Assembly (NCBI GenBank): GCA_030149295.1
Contig: JASBRV010000102.1
Coordinates: 124,001 to 188,000 of the forward strand
Source of the DNA: Bacteriovoracales bacterium
GTDB lineage: Bacteria; Bdellovibrionota; Bacteriovoracia; Bacteriovoracales; Bacteriovoracaceae
DNA: 64,000 nucleotides
Reading direction: 5' to 3'
In this document: in pieces, positions 25,820-33,858 of the stretch
Numbering within the stretch: the first letter of the stretch is position 1
Layout: every line of letters starts with the position of its first letter
Program-made: the position numbers and the translations under genes
The notes under the pieces: generated by a model
What the model saw: the letters and a program-made list of their open reading frames with translations, nothing else
What the model was told of the DNA's origin: nothing
Databases searched by the model: none

Positions 25820-26733
25820 TGGCCCTACTCAATAGACTCAAAAAAAACCACAAACACTTATCTAAGTGGGCGAGGCGCCAAAATATAGGCGCCTTTCGTC
25901 TTTATGATCGCGACATACCAGAGTTTCCCTACATTATCGACATCTATAACGACAAAGCTGTTGTAGGATTAAGGCTCCAAAAAATTGATCAAGAAAAGGA
26001 AAAGAAACACAACCTCACTCTTCTTTACGAGGCCCTAGACCAACTTGGGTATACCGAGAATAAACGCTTTATTAAAGAAAGACGCATCCAAGACAAGGGA
26101 GAGCGTTACGAAAAAAGTGATTCAAAAAAAAGTGTTAATGAAACGGTCAATGAAGGGGAGCTTCAATTTCAGGTTAACCTTACAGATTACCTGGACACCG
26201 GGCTTTTTTTAGATCACAGACCCTGGCGAAAAGAGTTTTCTCAAAAAAACCTTGATAATAAAAAGGCACTCAATCTCTTTAGCTATACTTGTTCTCTTTC
26301 CGTTGCCCTTGCCAAGGCAAAAGCCCATGTGACAAGTAATGATCTCAATCCCCATTATCTTAAATGGGGCCAAGAGAATTTTCTTCTCAATGAGCTTGAC
26401 CCACAAAAGCATTCCTTTGTTGAAAAAGATTGTCTTCAATTCGTAAAAGATTTAAAAGAAGAAAGCTTTGATCTTATCGTCGTCGATCCTCCGACTTTTT
26501 CAATCTCAAAGAAATTCAAAGGCACATGGGATATCCAAAGAGATCATTATTTTCTGATTAAAGAATGCTGGCAAGCCCTCAAAAAAGGTGGAGAACTATT
26601 CTTCTCCTGCAACCTACGTGATTTCAAACTGGATTCAGGAATCAACTACCTCAATGAAACGACTTTCAAAACTATTCCTCAAGATTTTCATGACAAAAAA
26701 ATTCATCATTCCTTCTATGGCAAAAAGGTTTGA
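25819..26733 (+). CDS. rlmK: 23S rRNA (guanine2069-N7)-methyltransferase, stand-alone RlmK type
   Basis: A SAM-dependent rRNA methyltransferase. NRLKKNHKHLSKWARRQNIG and YRLYDRDIPEF-like text (FRLYDRDIPEFPYIIDIY) match the start of the C-terminal RlmK half of the fused RlmKL protein. GLFLDHRPWR, LNLFSYTCSLSVALA (motif I) and VVDPPTFS (catalytic motif IV) follow. There is no RlmL (THUMP plus methylase) half, so it is a single-domain protein. A GTG start overlaps the TAG stop of the papain-like gene (TAGTG), which implies translational coupling. Confidence 0.85.
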   Translation: MALLNRLKKNHKHLSKWARRQNIGAFRLYDRDIPEFPYIIDIYNDKAVVGLRLQKIDQEKEKKHNLTLLYEALDQLGYTENKRFIKERRIQDKGERYEKSDSKKSVNETVNEGELQFQVNLTDYLDTGLFLDHRPWRKEFSQKNLDNKKALNLFSYTCSLSVALAKAKAHVTSNDLNPHYLKWGQENFLLNELDPQKHSFVEKDCLQFVKDLKEESFDLIVVDPPTFSISKKFKGTWDIQRDHYFLIKECWQALKKGGELFFSCNLRDFKLDSGINYLNETTFKTIPQDFHDKKIHHSFYGKKV

Positions 26734-27470
26734 CTAGTTTTATTGAACTCACTTCCCTACCCACTCTTACCTTTTTAACCGCGATCATTAGCGGTGTCGT
26801 GGGCATGGCAGGAGGAATCACTCTTCTCTCCTTTATGACTTTTCTCTTACCCTTGCAAAGCATTATTCCAATCCATGGCATTGTGCAATTAGCTTCCAAT
26901 GCCTCTCGATGCTTTTTCCTAAGAAGGGATATTGATAAAACTATCACTCTTTATTTTTTTTTAGGAGCCCCACTGGGTACATTTATTGCCTATGTTCTTA
27001 TCAAAGAAATGCCCAACAAAGACGCCTTCTTTCTTTTAGTCGTCGCCCTTATTTTTTACACCCTTTTCAAGCCTAAAAAGCTCCCTGCCCTTAATATGCC
27101 CAAAAAAGGCTTCTTTTTTCTAGGAGCACTTACTGGCTTTATGGCCCCTCTTATTGGGGCCACAGGTCCTTTATTGGCGCCGTTTTTCTTAAGAGAAGAT
27201 CTCAGTAAAGAATCTATTGTGGCGACTAAGGCCTCAGTTCAAATGTTCACTCACCTACTCAAGATTCCTCTTTTTATCGCTCTCGCTTTTCCTTATCACG
27301 AATACAAACTGGTTCTTCTATTCATGGTCATAGCGGCTATCTTGGGCACAAAGGTGGGAGTCCTTCTTCTTGGAAAAGTTTCGAAAGATATCTTTATTAA
27401 AATATACAAAATTGCTCTCCTATTCGCTGCATGTCGCTTAATTTACAAGATTTTCTTGGAGGCAATGTAG
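26730..27470 (+). CDS. TSUP-family (TauE/SafE) membrane permease
   Basis: A putative exporter of sulfite or organosulfonates, or another small anion. About seven to eight hydrophobic segments are visible, with the family-type glycine motif SGVVGMAGGITLLSF at the first helix and a related repeat TGFMAPLIGATGPLLAPFFL in the second half, as expected for the two-fold TSUP repeat. The TTG start overlaps the rlmK stop by 4 bp. 246 residues, usual size. The substrate cannot be told. Confidence 0.85.
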   Translation: MTSFIELTSLPTLTFLTAIISGVVGMAGGITLLSFMTFLLPLQSIIPIHGIVQLASNASRCFFLRRDIDKTITLYFFLGAPLGTFIAYVLIKEMPNKDAFFLLVVALIFYTLFKPKKLPALNMPKKGFFFLGALTGFMAPLIGATGPLLAPFFLREDLSKESIVATKASVQMFTHLLKIPLFIALAFPYHEYKLVLLFMVIAAILGTKVGVLLLGKVSKDIFIKIYKIALLFAACRLIYKIFLEAM

Positions 27471-27505
27471 TTAAAGGGTAAAATAAAGTCATCAGGAGAG
27501 ATTAA

Positions 27506-28672
27506 TTGTCTAAGGATGGCTTAAACGCCTACGTCGGTGTTTACAAACAAAATGATGGAAATACTTTTGTCATCACACTTGAAAATGGGGACCTTTATCT
27601 CAAGACAAGTGAGATTCATAAAGAAAAATGTATTTTAAGAGCAGATGGACTTTTCGGTGTTGAAAATACCAAAGCTGTTCTTAGTTTCCAAATGGCCTCA
27701 AGTGGCATCGCTCAATCTGTCACTTTTATTTTGCCTGATCGCCAAACAGTTGCAACCAGAAGTAACTCTGTTTTTGTTGAACAAAGTTTTCTCTCAAAAT
27801 TCAAAGAGCTCATCGTCGCTCTTTTGGTCTTTTTTGCTCTAGTCGGTATGCTCTTTGTTTTAAGTGGCCCTATACAGAAAGCCTGTGAGAAAGGCATTCA
27901 CCCGCTCTTTTGTCAGGTGGCCTCCATGAACAGTCGTTTTCTCAATACCACAAAAAAAGACTACAACAGTGAAGAGGCCATAGCCTCTTACAAGCAAATT
28001 ACCGAAGACACAAAGGAAGCCTGCTTGGATGGAGACCAAGAGTCTTGCCTTTTAATGGCAAAGAATCTGTGGAAAATTGCTGATAAAGAAAAAGCTATAA
28101 AAGTTTTAAAAAACTCATGCCTAAAAGAAAAATACTCTCCCAGCTGTCAGCAATTAAAAGACTTCTATATACAATTAGGACAAAGTACCAAGGCGACATC
28201 TCTATTAATAGAAACCTGTAATGAACAAACACCCCAAAGTTGCTATGACCTAGCATGGAGTCTTGATAAAAAAGATGAAAAAGCGCAAGCCATCAAATAT
28301 TTTAACAAAGCCTGTGAATTTGGAGTCGAAGAAAGCTGTTTTCATCTAGGTAAGCTCTACCTTAAAGTAGAGAGGATATTGAGTCTAGATTATCTAAAAA
28401 AGGCTTGTGATCGCTATCATAGACAAGCTTGTGCCTTAGTAAAGAAAGTAGAAAGTTTTTTTCTTCACAAAGAAAAATGCCTCAAAGAGAAATCTGGTCA
28501 GTCTTGTTTTCTTATGGCCAGTTTTGAACAAGATTATGGGCTAGAGTCTCTAGCTCTCAAAGCTTATCAAGAAAGCTGTGACTACGGCTATCAACTGGCT
28601 TGCAATATCCTCAAAGATAAGGAAGCGAGAAAGAAACTACGTGAATCAGGTAAAAAGGTAGAAACGCTTTAA
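27506..28672 (+). CDS. Membrane-anchored Cys-rich Sel1-like repeat protein
   Basis: The start is TTG, supported by AGGAGAG seven bases upstream. Residues 1-90 form a small cytosolic beta domain (YVGVYKQNDGNTFVITLENGDLYL). A single transmembrane helix follows (about 95-120, LIVALLVFFALVGMLFVLSG). The remaining 260 residues are Sel1/TPR-like repeats with paired Cys about every 36 residues (ACLDGDQESCLLMA, SCYDLAWSL, ACEFGVEESCFHLG, SCDYGYQLACNIL), as in Helicobacter cysteine-rich proteins. The repeats should lie outside the cytoplasm with disulfides. Role likely protein binding. It converges on the glycosyltransferase gene with a 4-bp overlap. Confidence 0.75.
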   Translation: MSKDGLNAYVGVYKQNDGNTFVITLENGDLYLKTSEIHKEKCILRADGLFGVENTKAVLSFQMASSGIAQSVTFILPDRQTVATRSNSVFVEQSFLSKFKELIVALLVFFALVGMLFVLSGPIQKACEKGIHPLFCQVASMNSRFLNTTKKDYNSEEAIASYKQITEDTKEACLDGDQESCLLMAKNLWKIADKEKAIKVLKNSCLKEKYSPSCQQLKDFYIQLGQSTKATSLLIETCNEQTPQSCYDLAWSLDKKDEKAQAIKYFNKACEFGVEESCFHLGKLYLKVERILSLDYLKKACDRYHRQACALVKKVESFFLHKEKCLKEKSGQSCFLMASFEQDYGLESLALKAYQESCDYGYQLACNILKDKEARKKLRESGKKVETL

Positions 28673-29838
28673 GCTGCCTTCTTTCCATGTTTTGAAATAA
28701 TCGTAGAGAACTCTTTGACTCTTTTATAAGCCGATACTTGAGAGTCTATCATTCCTTTGCAAGTATAATGATCTTCAAATCGTGCTCTTCCCGCCCGACC
28801 GAGCTTATACTTTAATTCTTGATTATTAAAAATCATGGTCATGGCATTGGCCAATTGTAAAGAGTTCCCAGGTTCGACAATGAGACAAGTTTTCCCTTTT
28901 TCACCCACTGCTGGCACGCCACTTTTTAAGTTCGTAGTAACCACTGGTTTAGAACAGGCCATTGCCTCTAACTGAACGATACCAAAATTCTCATTAGGAG
29001 TAATTGAAGGAAGGACCAACATATCACACCCATGGTAAAGACCTACAAATTCATCTTGGTCTTTTACTTTTCCAAGAAGTGAAACTTTATCGTCTAATTT
29101 TAGTTCTTTAATTTTTTGATTAAGTGCGCCTTTTAATGGTCCATCACCCACTATCACGATATGTTGACTACAGGACTTTGCCGCTTCCAATAAAACCTCA
29201 ACTCCCTTATATTCCACCAGCCTTCCCACAAAAAGAGCATAGGCACCAAATTTTTTGCGATATTTTCTAGCACACGTGAGATTATTTTCATTGGATGTAA
29301 AAGGCGCTTCCTTAATCCCGAAAGGAATAATTTCACATTTTTCCTGATAGTCAGGAAGAAATTGGCTAAACTTAATATGATTTTTTGTTGGAACAAATAT
29401 CTTTTGGGTGCGATTAAGAAATCCTTTAAAAAATCGTCGATATAACTTAAGTAAAAATTTTTGCCTAACAACATCGCTATGATAAGTCGCTACGACCGGG
29501 ATATCGCCAGGTAAAGTTAGACTCACCATTTCAGCTAAAGGATTGGGGCAATGAACGTGAACGAGATCTGCTTCCTTTGCCAATTCATGAACTTTCTTAA
29601 GAATGGTAGGATTTAAATTCTGGCCAAAGAGAACACCAACACGTGGAAGACGCACAACCTTAACACCATTAATAGTTTCTTCACTACCCTTTAAAGAAGT
29701 ACTACTACAAAGAACCGTTACATCATGCCCTTTTAGGTGAAGCCCCTCGCATAAGTCTTTAACCACAGACTCCATACCACCAGAAAAGGGGTGATAATAT
29801 TTCCCTATATGCAGTATCTTCAAAGATTCTCCTAGCAT
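28669..29838 (-). CDS. GT4-family glycosyltransferase
   Basis: Predicted GT-B fold, retaining glycosyltransferase using a nucleotide sugar. ILHIGKYYHPFSGGMESVV is the usual GT4 N-terminal glycine-rich start. ALFVGRLVEYKGVEVLLEAAK begins the C-terminal donor domain. PNENFGIVQLEAMACSKPVV holds the E-x7-E motif. Cytosolic or membrane-associated, 389 residues. It probably adds a sugar to a cell-envelope polysaccharide or glycolipid. It stands alone here without other envelope glycan genes, so the acceptor is unknown. Confidence 0.9.
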   Translation of the reverse strand: MLGESLKILHIGKYYHPFSGGMESVVKDLCEGLHLKGHDVTVLCSSTSLKGSEETINGVKVVRLPRVGVLFGQNLNPTILKKVHELAKEADLVHVHCPNPLAEMVSLTLPGDIPVVATYHSDVVRQKFLLKLYRRFFKGFLNRTQKIFVPTKNHIKFSQFLPDYQEKCEIIPFGIKEAPFTSNENNLTCARKYRKKFGAYALFVGRLVEYKGVEVLLEAAKSCSQHIVIVGDGPLKGALNQKIKELKLDDKVSLLGKVKDQDEFVGLYHGCDMLVLPSITPNENFGIVQLEAMACSKPVVTTNLKSGVPAVGEKGKTCLIVEPGNSLQLANAMTMIFNNQELKYKLGRAGRARFEDHYTCKGMIDSQVSAYKRVKEFSTIISKHGKKAA

Positions 29839-29938
29839 GTCCCTATGTCTTTTCGGCTTAAATCAGAAAATCTTACTTAAAGATTTCTTCATATTTTCTA
29901 AACAAGCATATTTTACCGTCCTCATAAAAAGGTTCGGC

Positions 29939-29961
29939 CGTCGTTTATATCGACGTTTTTT
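29939..29961 (+). terminator. Short hairpin plus T-run, possible terminator or attenuator
   Basis: CGTCG, loop TTTATAT, CGACG, then TTTTTT. The stem is only 5 bp. It lies upstream of the plus-strand small exported protein gene, where no plus-strand gene precedes it, so it could act as a leader attenuator. Confidence 0.3.
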
Positions 29962-30021
29962 CCACCTAACCTGTTGTTTTTCTATGGAGAATATGGCCTA
30001 AATATTGAAGCTTATGAGGTC

Positions 30022-30528
30022 ATGAAATATTCGACCATTGCTAAACCAATTTTCTATACTTCATTTTCCCTCCTCGTGGTGCTCACGTTGGGAGTTCAAG
30101 CCTCCTTTGGCCCCGCAGACCTTGTTAAGACTTTTACTTTCACTAGTCTCTTTGAACGAAATCCGAAAATATGGGGCACCTACCAACTCAGAAGTGAAAA
30201 TCTAACTGATTTCAAAGGAAAAAATATCACTCTACCAAAGAGAGTTAGTGACTTAGTCATCAGTGATGGCCATTTAACTTTTGTGAGAGAAATTAAGCCT
30301 GAAGACACAACCAAAATTGTTGTAGAAAGAATCCCTTATAAAAAGAAGAAGAAGGCTTTTAAAAATAGAGAGACTAGGCTTATGCAAGAAAGAATGGATC
30401 GCCTTCTCACCTATACTCTCAGAGAAAGACTAAGCTTAAGTCAAGAAGAGCGAATTATCTACAATGAGGTCAAATGCCTTAGAGTCAAAAAAGGCATTCA
30501 ATGTCGGGTTGTTGGGCTTGTTAATTAA
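30022..30528 (+). CDS. Small exported basic protein, unknown function
   Basis: I start at ATG 30022 (MKYSTIAKPIFYTSFSLLVVLTLGVQASFG), which has GAGG just upstream and gives a signal peptide; the ORF track begins at an earlier TTG. The mature part is strongly basic with a KKKKK stretch followed by a charged helix (NRETRLMQERMDRLLTYTLRERLSLSQEER) and two Cys near the C-terminus (KCLRVKKGIQCRV). No family recognised. It overlaps the convergent purM by 8 bp. Confidence 0.6.
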   Translation: MKYSTIAKPIFYTSFSLLVVLTLGVQASFGPADLVKTFTFTSLFERNPKIWGTYQLRSENLTDFKGKNITLPKRVSDLVISDGHLTFVREIKPEDTTKIVVERIPYKKKKKAFKNRETRLMQERMDRLLTYTLRERLSLSQEERIIYNEVKCLRVKKGIQCRVVGLVN

Positions 30529-31525
30529 ATCGATGATCTTTTAAAAAGATTCCTTTATCTTTTACCACTTCACCTATAACCACAGCATTTTCATTTGCTA
30601 ATAAAGACATCACCTTCTGAGGTGAATTGGTAGCTAAGACCATTCCAAAACCACAATTGAATGTTTTCAACATTTCAGAAGTTGAAATTCCTCCAATATC
30701 TTGAATCCATTTGAACTCAGGTAAGAAAAACTCACTCTTTAATTCATCTTCACTAAAGTTTAAACGATAACCTAGTTGTTCATTCATGCGGGGAATATTG
30801 TAAATACCACCACCCGTGATATGAGAGGCACCATTTAATAAGCCTTTTTCAATTAAGACTTTTAAGGCATTCCAATAGATGCGAGTTGGCTTGAGAAAGT
30901 CTTTTTTAGAGAAATCACCCATCTTATTTTCAGCAGTGGCTTTTTCAATAACTTTTCGAACTAAGGAATAGCCGTTGCTATGAAAGCCGTCTGAGCGCAG
31001 AGCAATTAAACTATCACCCATTTGCACCTTCTCGCCACCAAGTACCTGATCTTTAAAAACTTCACCTACCGCAAAACCGGCGAGATCGTATTCCCCTTCA
31101 TTGTACATTCCAGGCATTTCAGCGGTTTCTCCCCCAATAAGCGCTGCTTCGCTTTGAAGACAACCAGAGACCACACCATCAATAATCGCTTCACTCGTAG
31201 TCAGCTCAAGCTTTCCAGTGGCTAAGTAATCCATAAAAAAGAGAGGTTTCGCTCCAGTACATATAATATCATTCACACACATTGCGACCAGGTCGATACC
31301 TACGGTGTCGTGTTGATTGCATTCGAAGGCAAGTTTTAATTTAGTTCCCACCCCATCGGTTCCAGCAGCTAGATAACGATCTCCCACCTCATAAAGACAA
31401 GCAAATCCACCAACACCACCAATGACCCTACGTCCATATGTCGATTTAACCTTGGCCTTAATTTTTTCGACAAGGGCATCACCCTTTTCAATATCAACAC
31501 CACTATCTTTATATGTTAAGCTCAT
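30521..31525 (-). CDS. purM: Phosphoribosylformylglycinamidine cyclo-ligase (AIR synthetase)
   Basis: Converts FGAM to AIR with ATP, the fifth step of purine synthesis. Family marks are YKDSGVDIEKGD at the start, GGVGGFACLYEV, AAGTDGVGTKL, GGETAEMPGMY and HITGGGIYNIPRM. 334 residues, usual length. GAGGAG precedes the ATG. It is the last gene of the purine operon, 24 bp after purH. Confidence 0.97.
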   Translation of the reverse strand: MSLTYKDSGVDIEKGDALVEKIKAKVKSTYGRRVIGGVGGFACLYEVGDRYLAAGTDGVGTKLKLAFECNQHDTVGIDLVAMCVNDIICTGAKPLFFMDYLATGKLELTTSEAIIDGVVSGCLQSEAALIGGETAEMPGMYNEGEYDLAGFAVGEVFKDQVLGGEKVQMGDSLIALRSDGFHSNGYSLVRKVIEKATAENKMGDFSKKDFLKPTRIYWNALKVLIEKGLLNGASHITGGGIYNIPRMNEQLGYRLNFSEDELKSEFFLPEFKWIQDIGGISTSEMLKTFNCGFGMVLATNSPQKVMSLLANENAVVIGEVVKDKGIFLKDHRFN

Positions 31526-31549
31526 GATTTTCTCCTCAATGATTCGTCT

Positions 31550-33136
31550 TTAGTGGCGAAAATGCCTCATCCCCGTAAAGGCCATAGATACGCCTTTTTC
31601 TTCGCATGCTTGGATAACTTCCTTATCTTTAATACTGCCGCCTGGTTGAACGATGGCCTTAATGCCAAATTCACTAGAAAGGTCAATATTGTCACGAAAT
31701 GGAAAAAAGGCATCAGAAACAAGAAGACACTGACTTAAATCATCATGACCATTTTCCCGTGCTTTGGCGACAGCTTGCTCAAGGCTCACTCTTCGATTGG
31801 GATTTCCCATTCCAGCACCAAAGAGAAAAATGGTTCCCTGATCCTTACCGACTAGACTTATGGCATTACTCTTCAAATGCTTGGTCACTTTAATCCCAAA
31901 ATTTAATAGGAGTGAATCCTTTAAACCATCATGATCACCTACAATAATGTCGATGTCTTTTTCAACTCCATTATCCTCTTCCTGAACAACAAATCCACCA
32001 TCAATCGATCTCACCATAAGATCGTTAAAATCATCGTACTTATCTAGAGCTGCTAATTCGATAAGACGCAAATTCTTTTTTTTAGAAAAGATATCGCGCG
32101 CTTCTTTATCAAATGAGGGAGCGATAATGACTTCTACAAAACGATTTTCAAAAAAACGAGCTGCTTCCTCATTCACCGAACAATTAAAAGCAATGATAGA
32201 ACCGAAAGCTGAGACATTATCCCCCTCCCAGGCGTGGGTCAGAGTCGCCAAGAGATCAGCTCCAATAGCGGCACCACAAGGATTAGCATGTTTAATGATC
32301 GTTACGGCATAGGGCTTTTTTTGATCACATAAGCGATTGAGATCACTATTGCATCTCCAGGCCGCATCGGCATCGAGAAGGTTATTATAGGATAATTCTT
32401 TTCCTTGAAGAGAAGGTGCTGCGGCTAGGGTATTAACTCTACCCTTTTGCCTTAAAGGATCAACAATCACATAGCCCTTTTGGTGCGGATTTTCCCCATA
32501 TCTGGCTTCTTTAACATTCTTTTTGTCACTTAAATCAATATGAATCCCTTGAGAATCTCCATTGACCTCACTGTTAAGAGTTTGGGCAATAAGAGAGTCA
32601 TAGGCAGCTGTATGAGAAAAAGCTTCAAGAGCTAATTTTTTTCTTAAATCAAAATCAATCTGATCTTTTTGAAAGGCCTCAATAAATTCACCATATTGAC
32701 CGGGATTGGTTAAAACGGCTACACTCTGGTGATTTTTGGCGGCGGCCCTCACCATTGTAGGCCCACCTATATCAATATTTTCGATTAACTCTTCGTAACT
32801 TCCATTCTTCTTCACCACTTCTGAAAAGGGGTAAAGATTACAGACAACGAGGTCAATCGGATCAATTTCTAATTCTTTTGCTTGCTTTTCGTCCTCTTGA
32901 TGCCCACGCCTATAAAGAAGGGCACTTGATATTTGAAAGCTTAAAGTTTTCATTCGGCCACCAAAAGCTTCCGGGTTTCCCGTAACGTTTTCAACAGGTG
33001 TTACCTTCACTCCAGCATCTTCAAGGGACTTTCGAGTCCCCCCGCTAGAGATTAGCTCCACTCCTTGTTCGCTAAGAAATTTCCCTAACTCAACAATCCC
33101 TTCTTTATCGCTTACGCTTAGAAGTGCCTTTTTCAT
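31550..33136 (-). CDS. purH: Bifunctional AICAR transformylase/IMP cyclohydrolase
   Basis: Catalyses the last two steps to IMP. The N-terminal cyclohydrolase domain starts KKALLSVSDKEGIVELGKFL with ISSGGTRKSL. The C-terminal AICAR transformylase has RYGENPHQKGYV and IIKHANPCGAAIG, with the catalytic Lys-His of the latter motif. I chose the Met at 33136 (AAAGGAAAG upstream), which leaves a 17-bp gap to purQ and matches the family N-terminus. Confidence 0.97.
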   Translation of the reverse strand: MKKALLSVSDKEGIVELGKFLSEQGVELISSGGTRKSLEDAGVKVTPVENVTGNPEAFGGRMKTLSFQISSALLYRRGHQEDEKQAKELEIDPIDLVVCNLYPFSEVVKKNGSYEELIENIDIGGPTMVRAAAKNHQSVAVLTNPGQYGEFIEAFQKDQIDFDLRKKLALEAFSHTAAYDSLIAQTLNSEVNGDSQGIHIDLSDKKNVKEARYGENPHQKGYVIVDPLRQKGRVNTLAAAPSLQGKELSYNNLLDADAAWRCNSDLNRLCDQKKPYAVTIIKHANPCGAAIGADLLATLTHAWEGDNVSAFGSIIAFNCSVNEEAARFFENRFVEVIIAPSFDKEARDIFSKKKNLRLIELAALDKYDDFNDLMVRSIDGGFVVQEEDNGVEKDIDIIVGDHDGLKDSLLLNFGIKVTKHLKSNAISLVGKDQGTIFLFGAGMGNPNRRVSLEQAVAKARENGHDDLSQCLLVSDAFFPFRDNIDLSSEFGIKAIVQPGGSIKDKEVIQACEEKGVSMAFTGMRHFRH

Positions 33137-33153
33137 AAATTCTTTCCTTTTAT

Positions 33154-33858
33154 CTATCTGCAAAAATTAACTGCATTTTCAAAAATCTTTAAACCGATAC
33201 TCCCCCTAATGACTCCTCCCGGATAAAGAGTTTCTTTAATGGCAGCTTCTGGATGGGGCATCAGACCTAAAACCAGGCCTGTTTCATCGGTAAGCCCTGC
33301 AATGTTTCTGTCAGAACCATTGGGATTTTGTGAATAAGTAAGCGCCACATGAATGTCATCGCCACTAACATCCTTATTAATCTTTAATCTCCCTTCTCCA
33401 TGACGAATAGGAAGATGAAATTCTTCACAGTCTTTTAGCCAAATACAATTCTTAGTTTCCACCTTTAATGTCGACCATTGATTAATAAAGTGACCCGATT
33501 CATTTTGTGCCAGACCAACTTTCCCTTCCTCACTAAGAAGGCCTAGTTTCGTTAAAACCTGAAAACCATTACAAATTCCTATGACCGGTTTCTTATCAGC
33601 GACAAAATCCTTGATCCCCTCTTTAAGGTAGGATTTCAATTTAAGGGAAAAAACTTTTCCACTACCCAATTCATCGCCAAAGCTAAAACCACCAGGAAGG
33701 GCAAGAATGTTATAACCCTTTAAGAAATCAGGACCTAGGCATTCCAATTGATTAATGTGAAGAATTGTAGTCTCAGCACTGCAAACATTAAAGGCCCTTG
33801 CCGTTTCCAACTCACAGTTAACACCATCACCCGTTATGATCAGTACTTTTACATTCAT
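33154..33858 (-). CDS. purQ: FGAM synthase glutaminase subunit PurQ
   Basis: Class I glutamine amidotransferase that supplies ammonia to PurL. LIITGDGVNCELETARAF begins the domain, PGGFSFGDELGSGK is the family oxyanion region, the nucleophile Cys is in GICNGFQVL and the His/Glu pair in MPHPEAA. The start MNVKVLII at 33858 overlaps the purL stop by 4 bp; the ORF track begins earlier. Its presence as a separate gene fits the PurL length below. Confidence 0.95.
   Translation of the reverse strand: MNVKVLIITGDGVNCELETARAFNVCSAETTILHINQLECLGPDFLKGYNILALPGGFSFGDELGSGKVFSLKLKSYLKEGIKDFVADKKPVIGICNGFQVLTKLGLLSEEGKVGLAQNESGHFINQWSTLKVETKNCIWLKDCEEFHLPIRHGEGRLKINKDVSGDDIHVALTYSQNPNGSDRNIAGLTDETGLVLGLMPHPEAAIKETLYPGGVIRGSIGLKIFENAVNFCR

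Noticed and set aside
29868-29886. AAATCTT/AAGATTT hairpin before the glycosyltransferase
   Set aside because: AT-rich 7-bp stem without T-run; likely chance.
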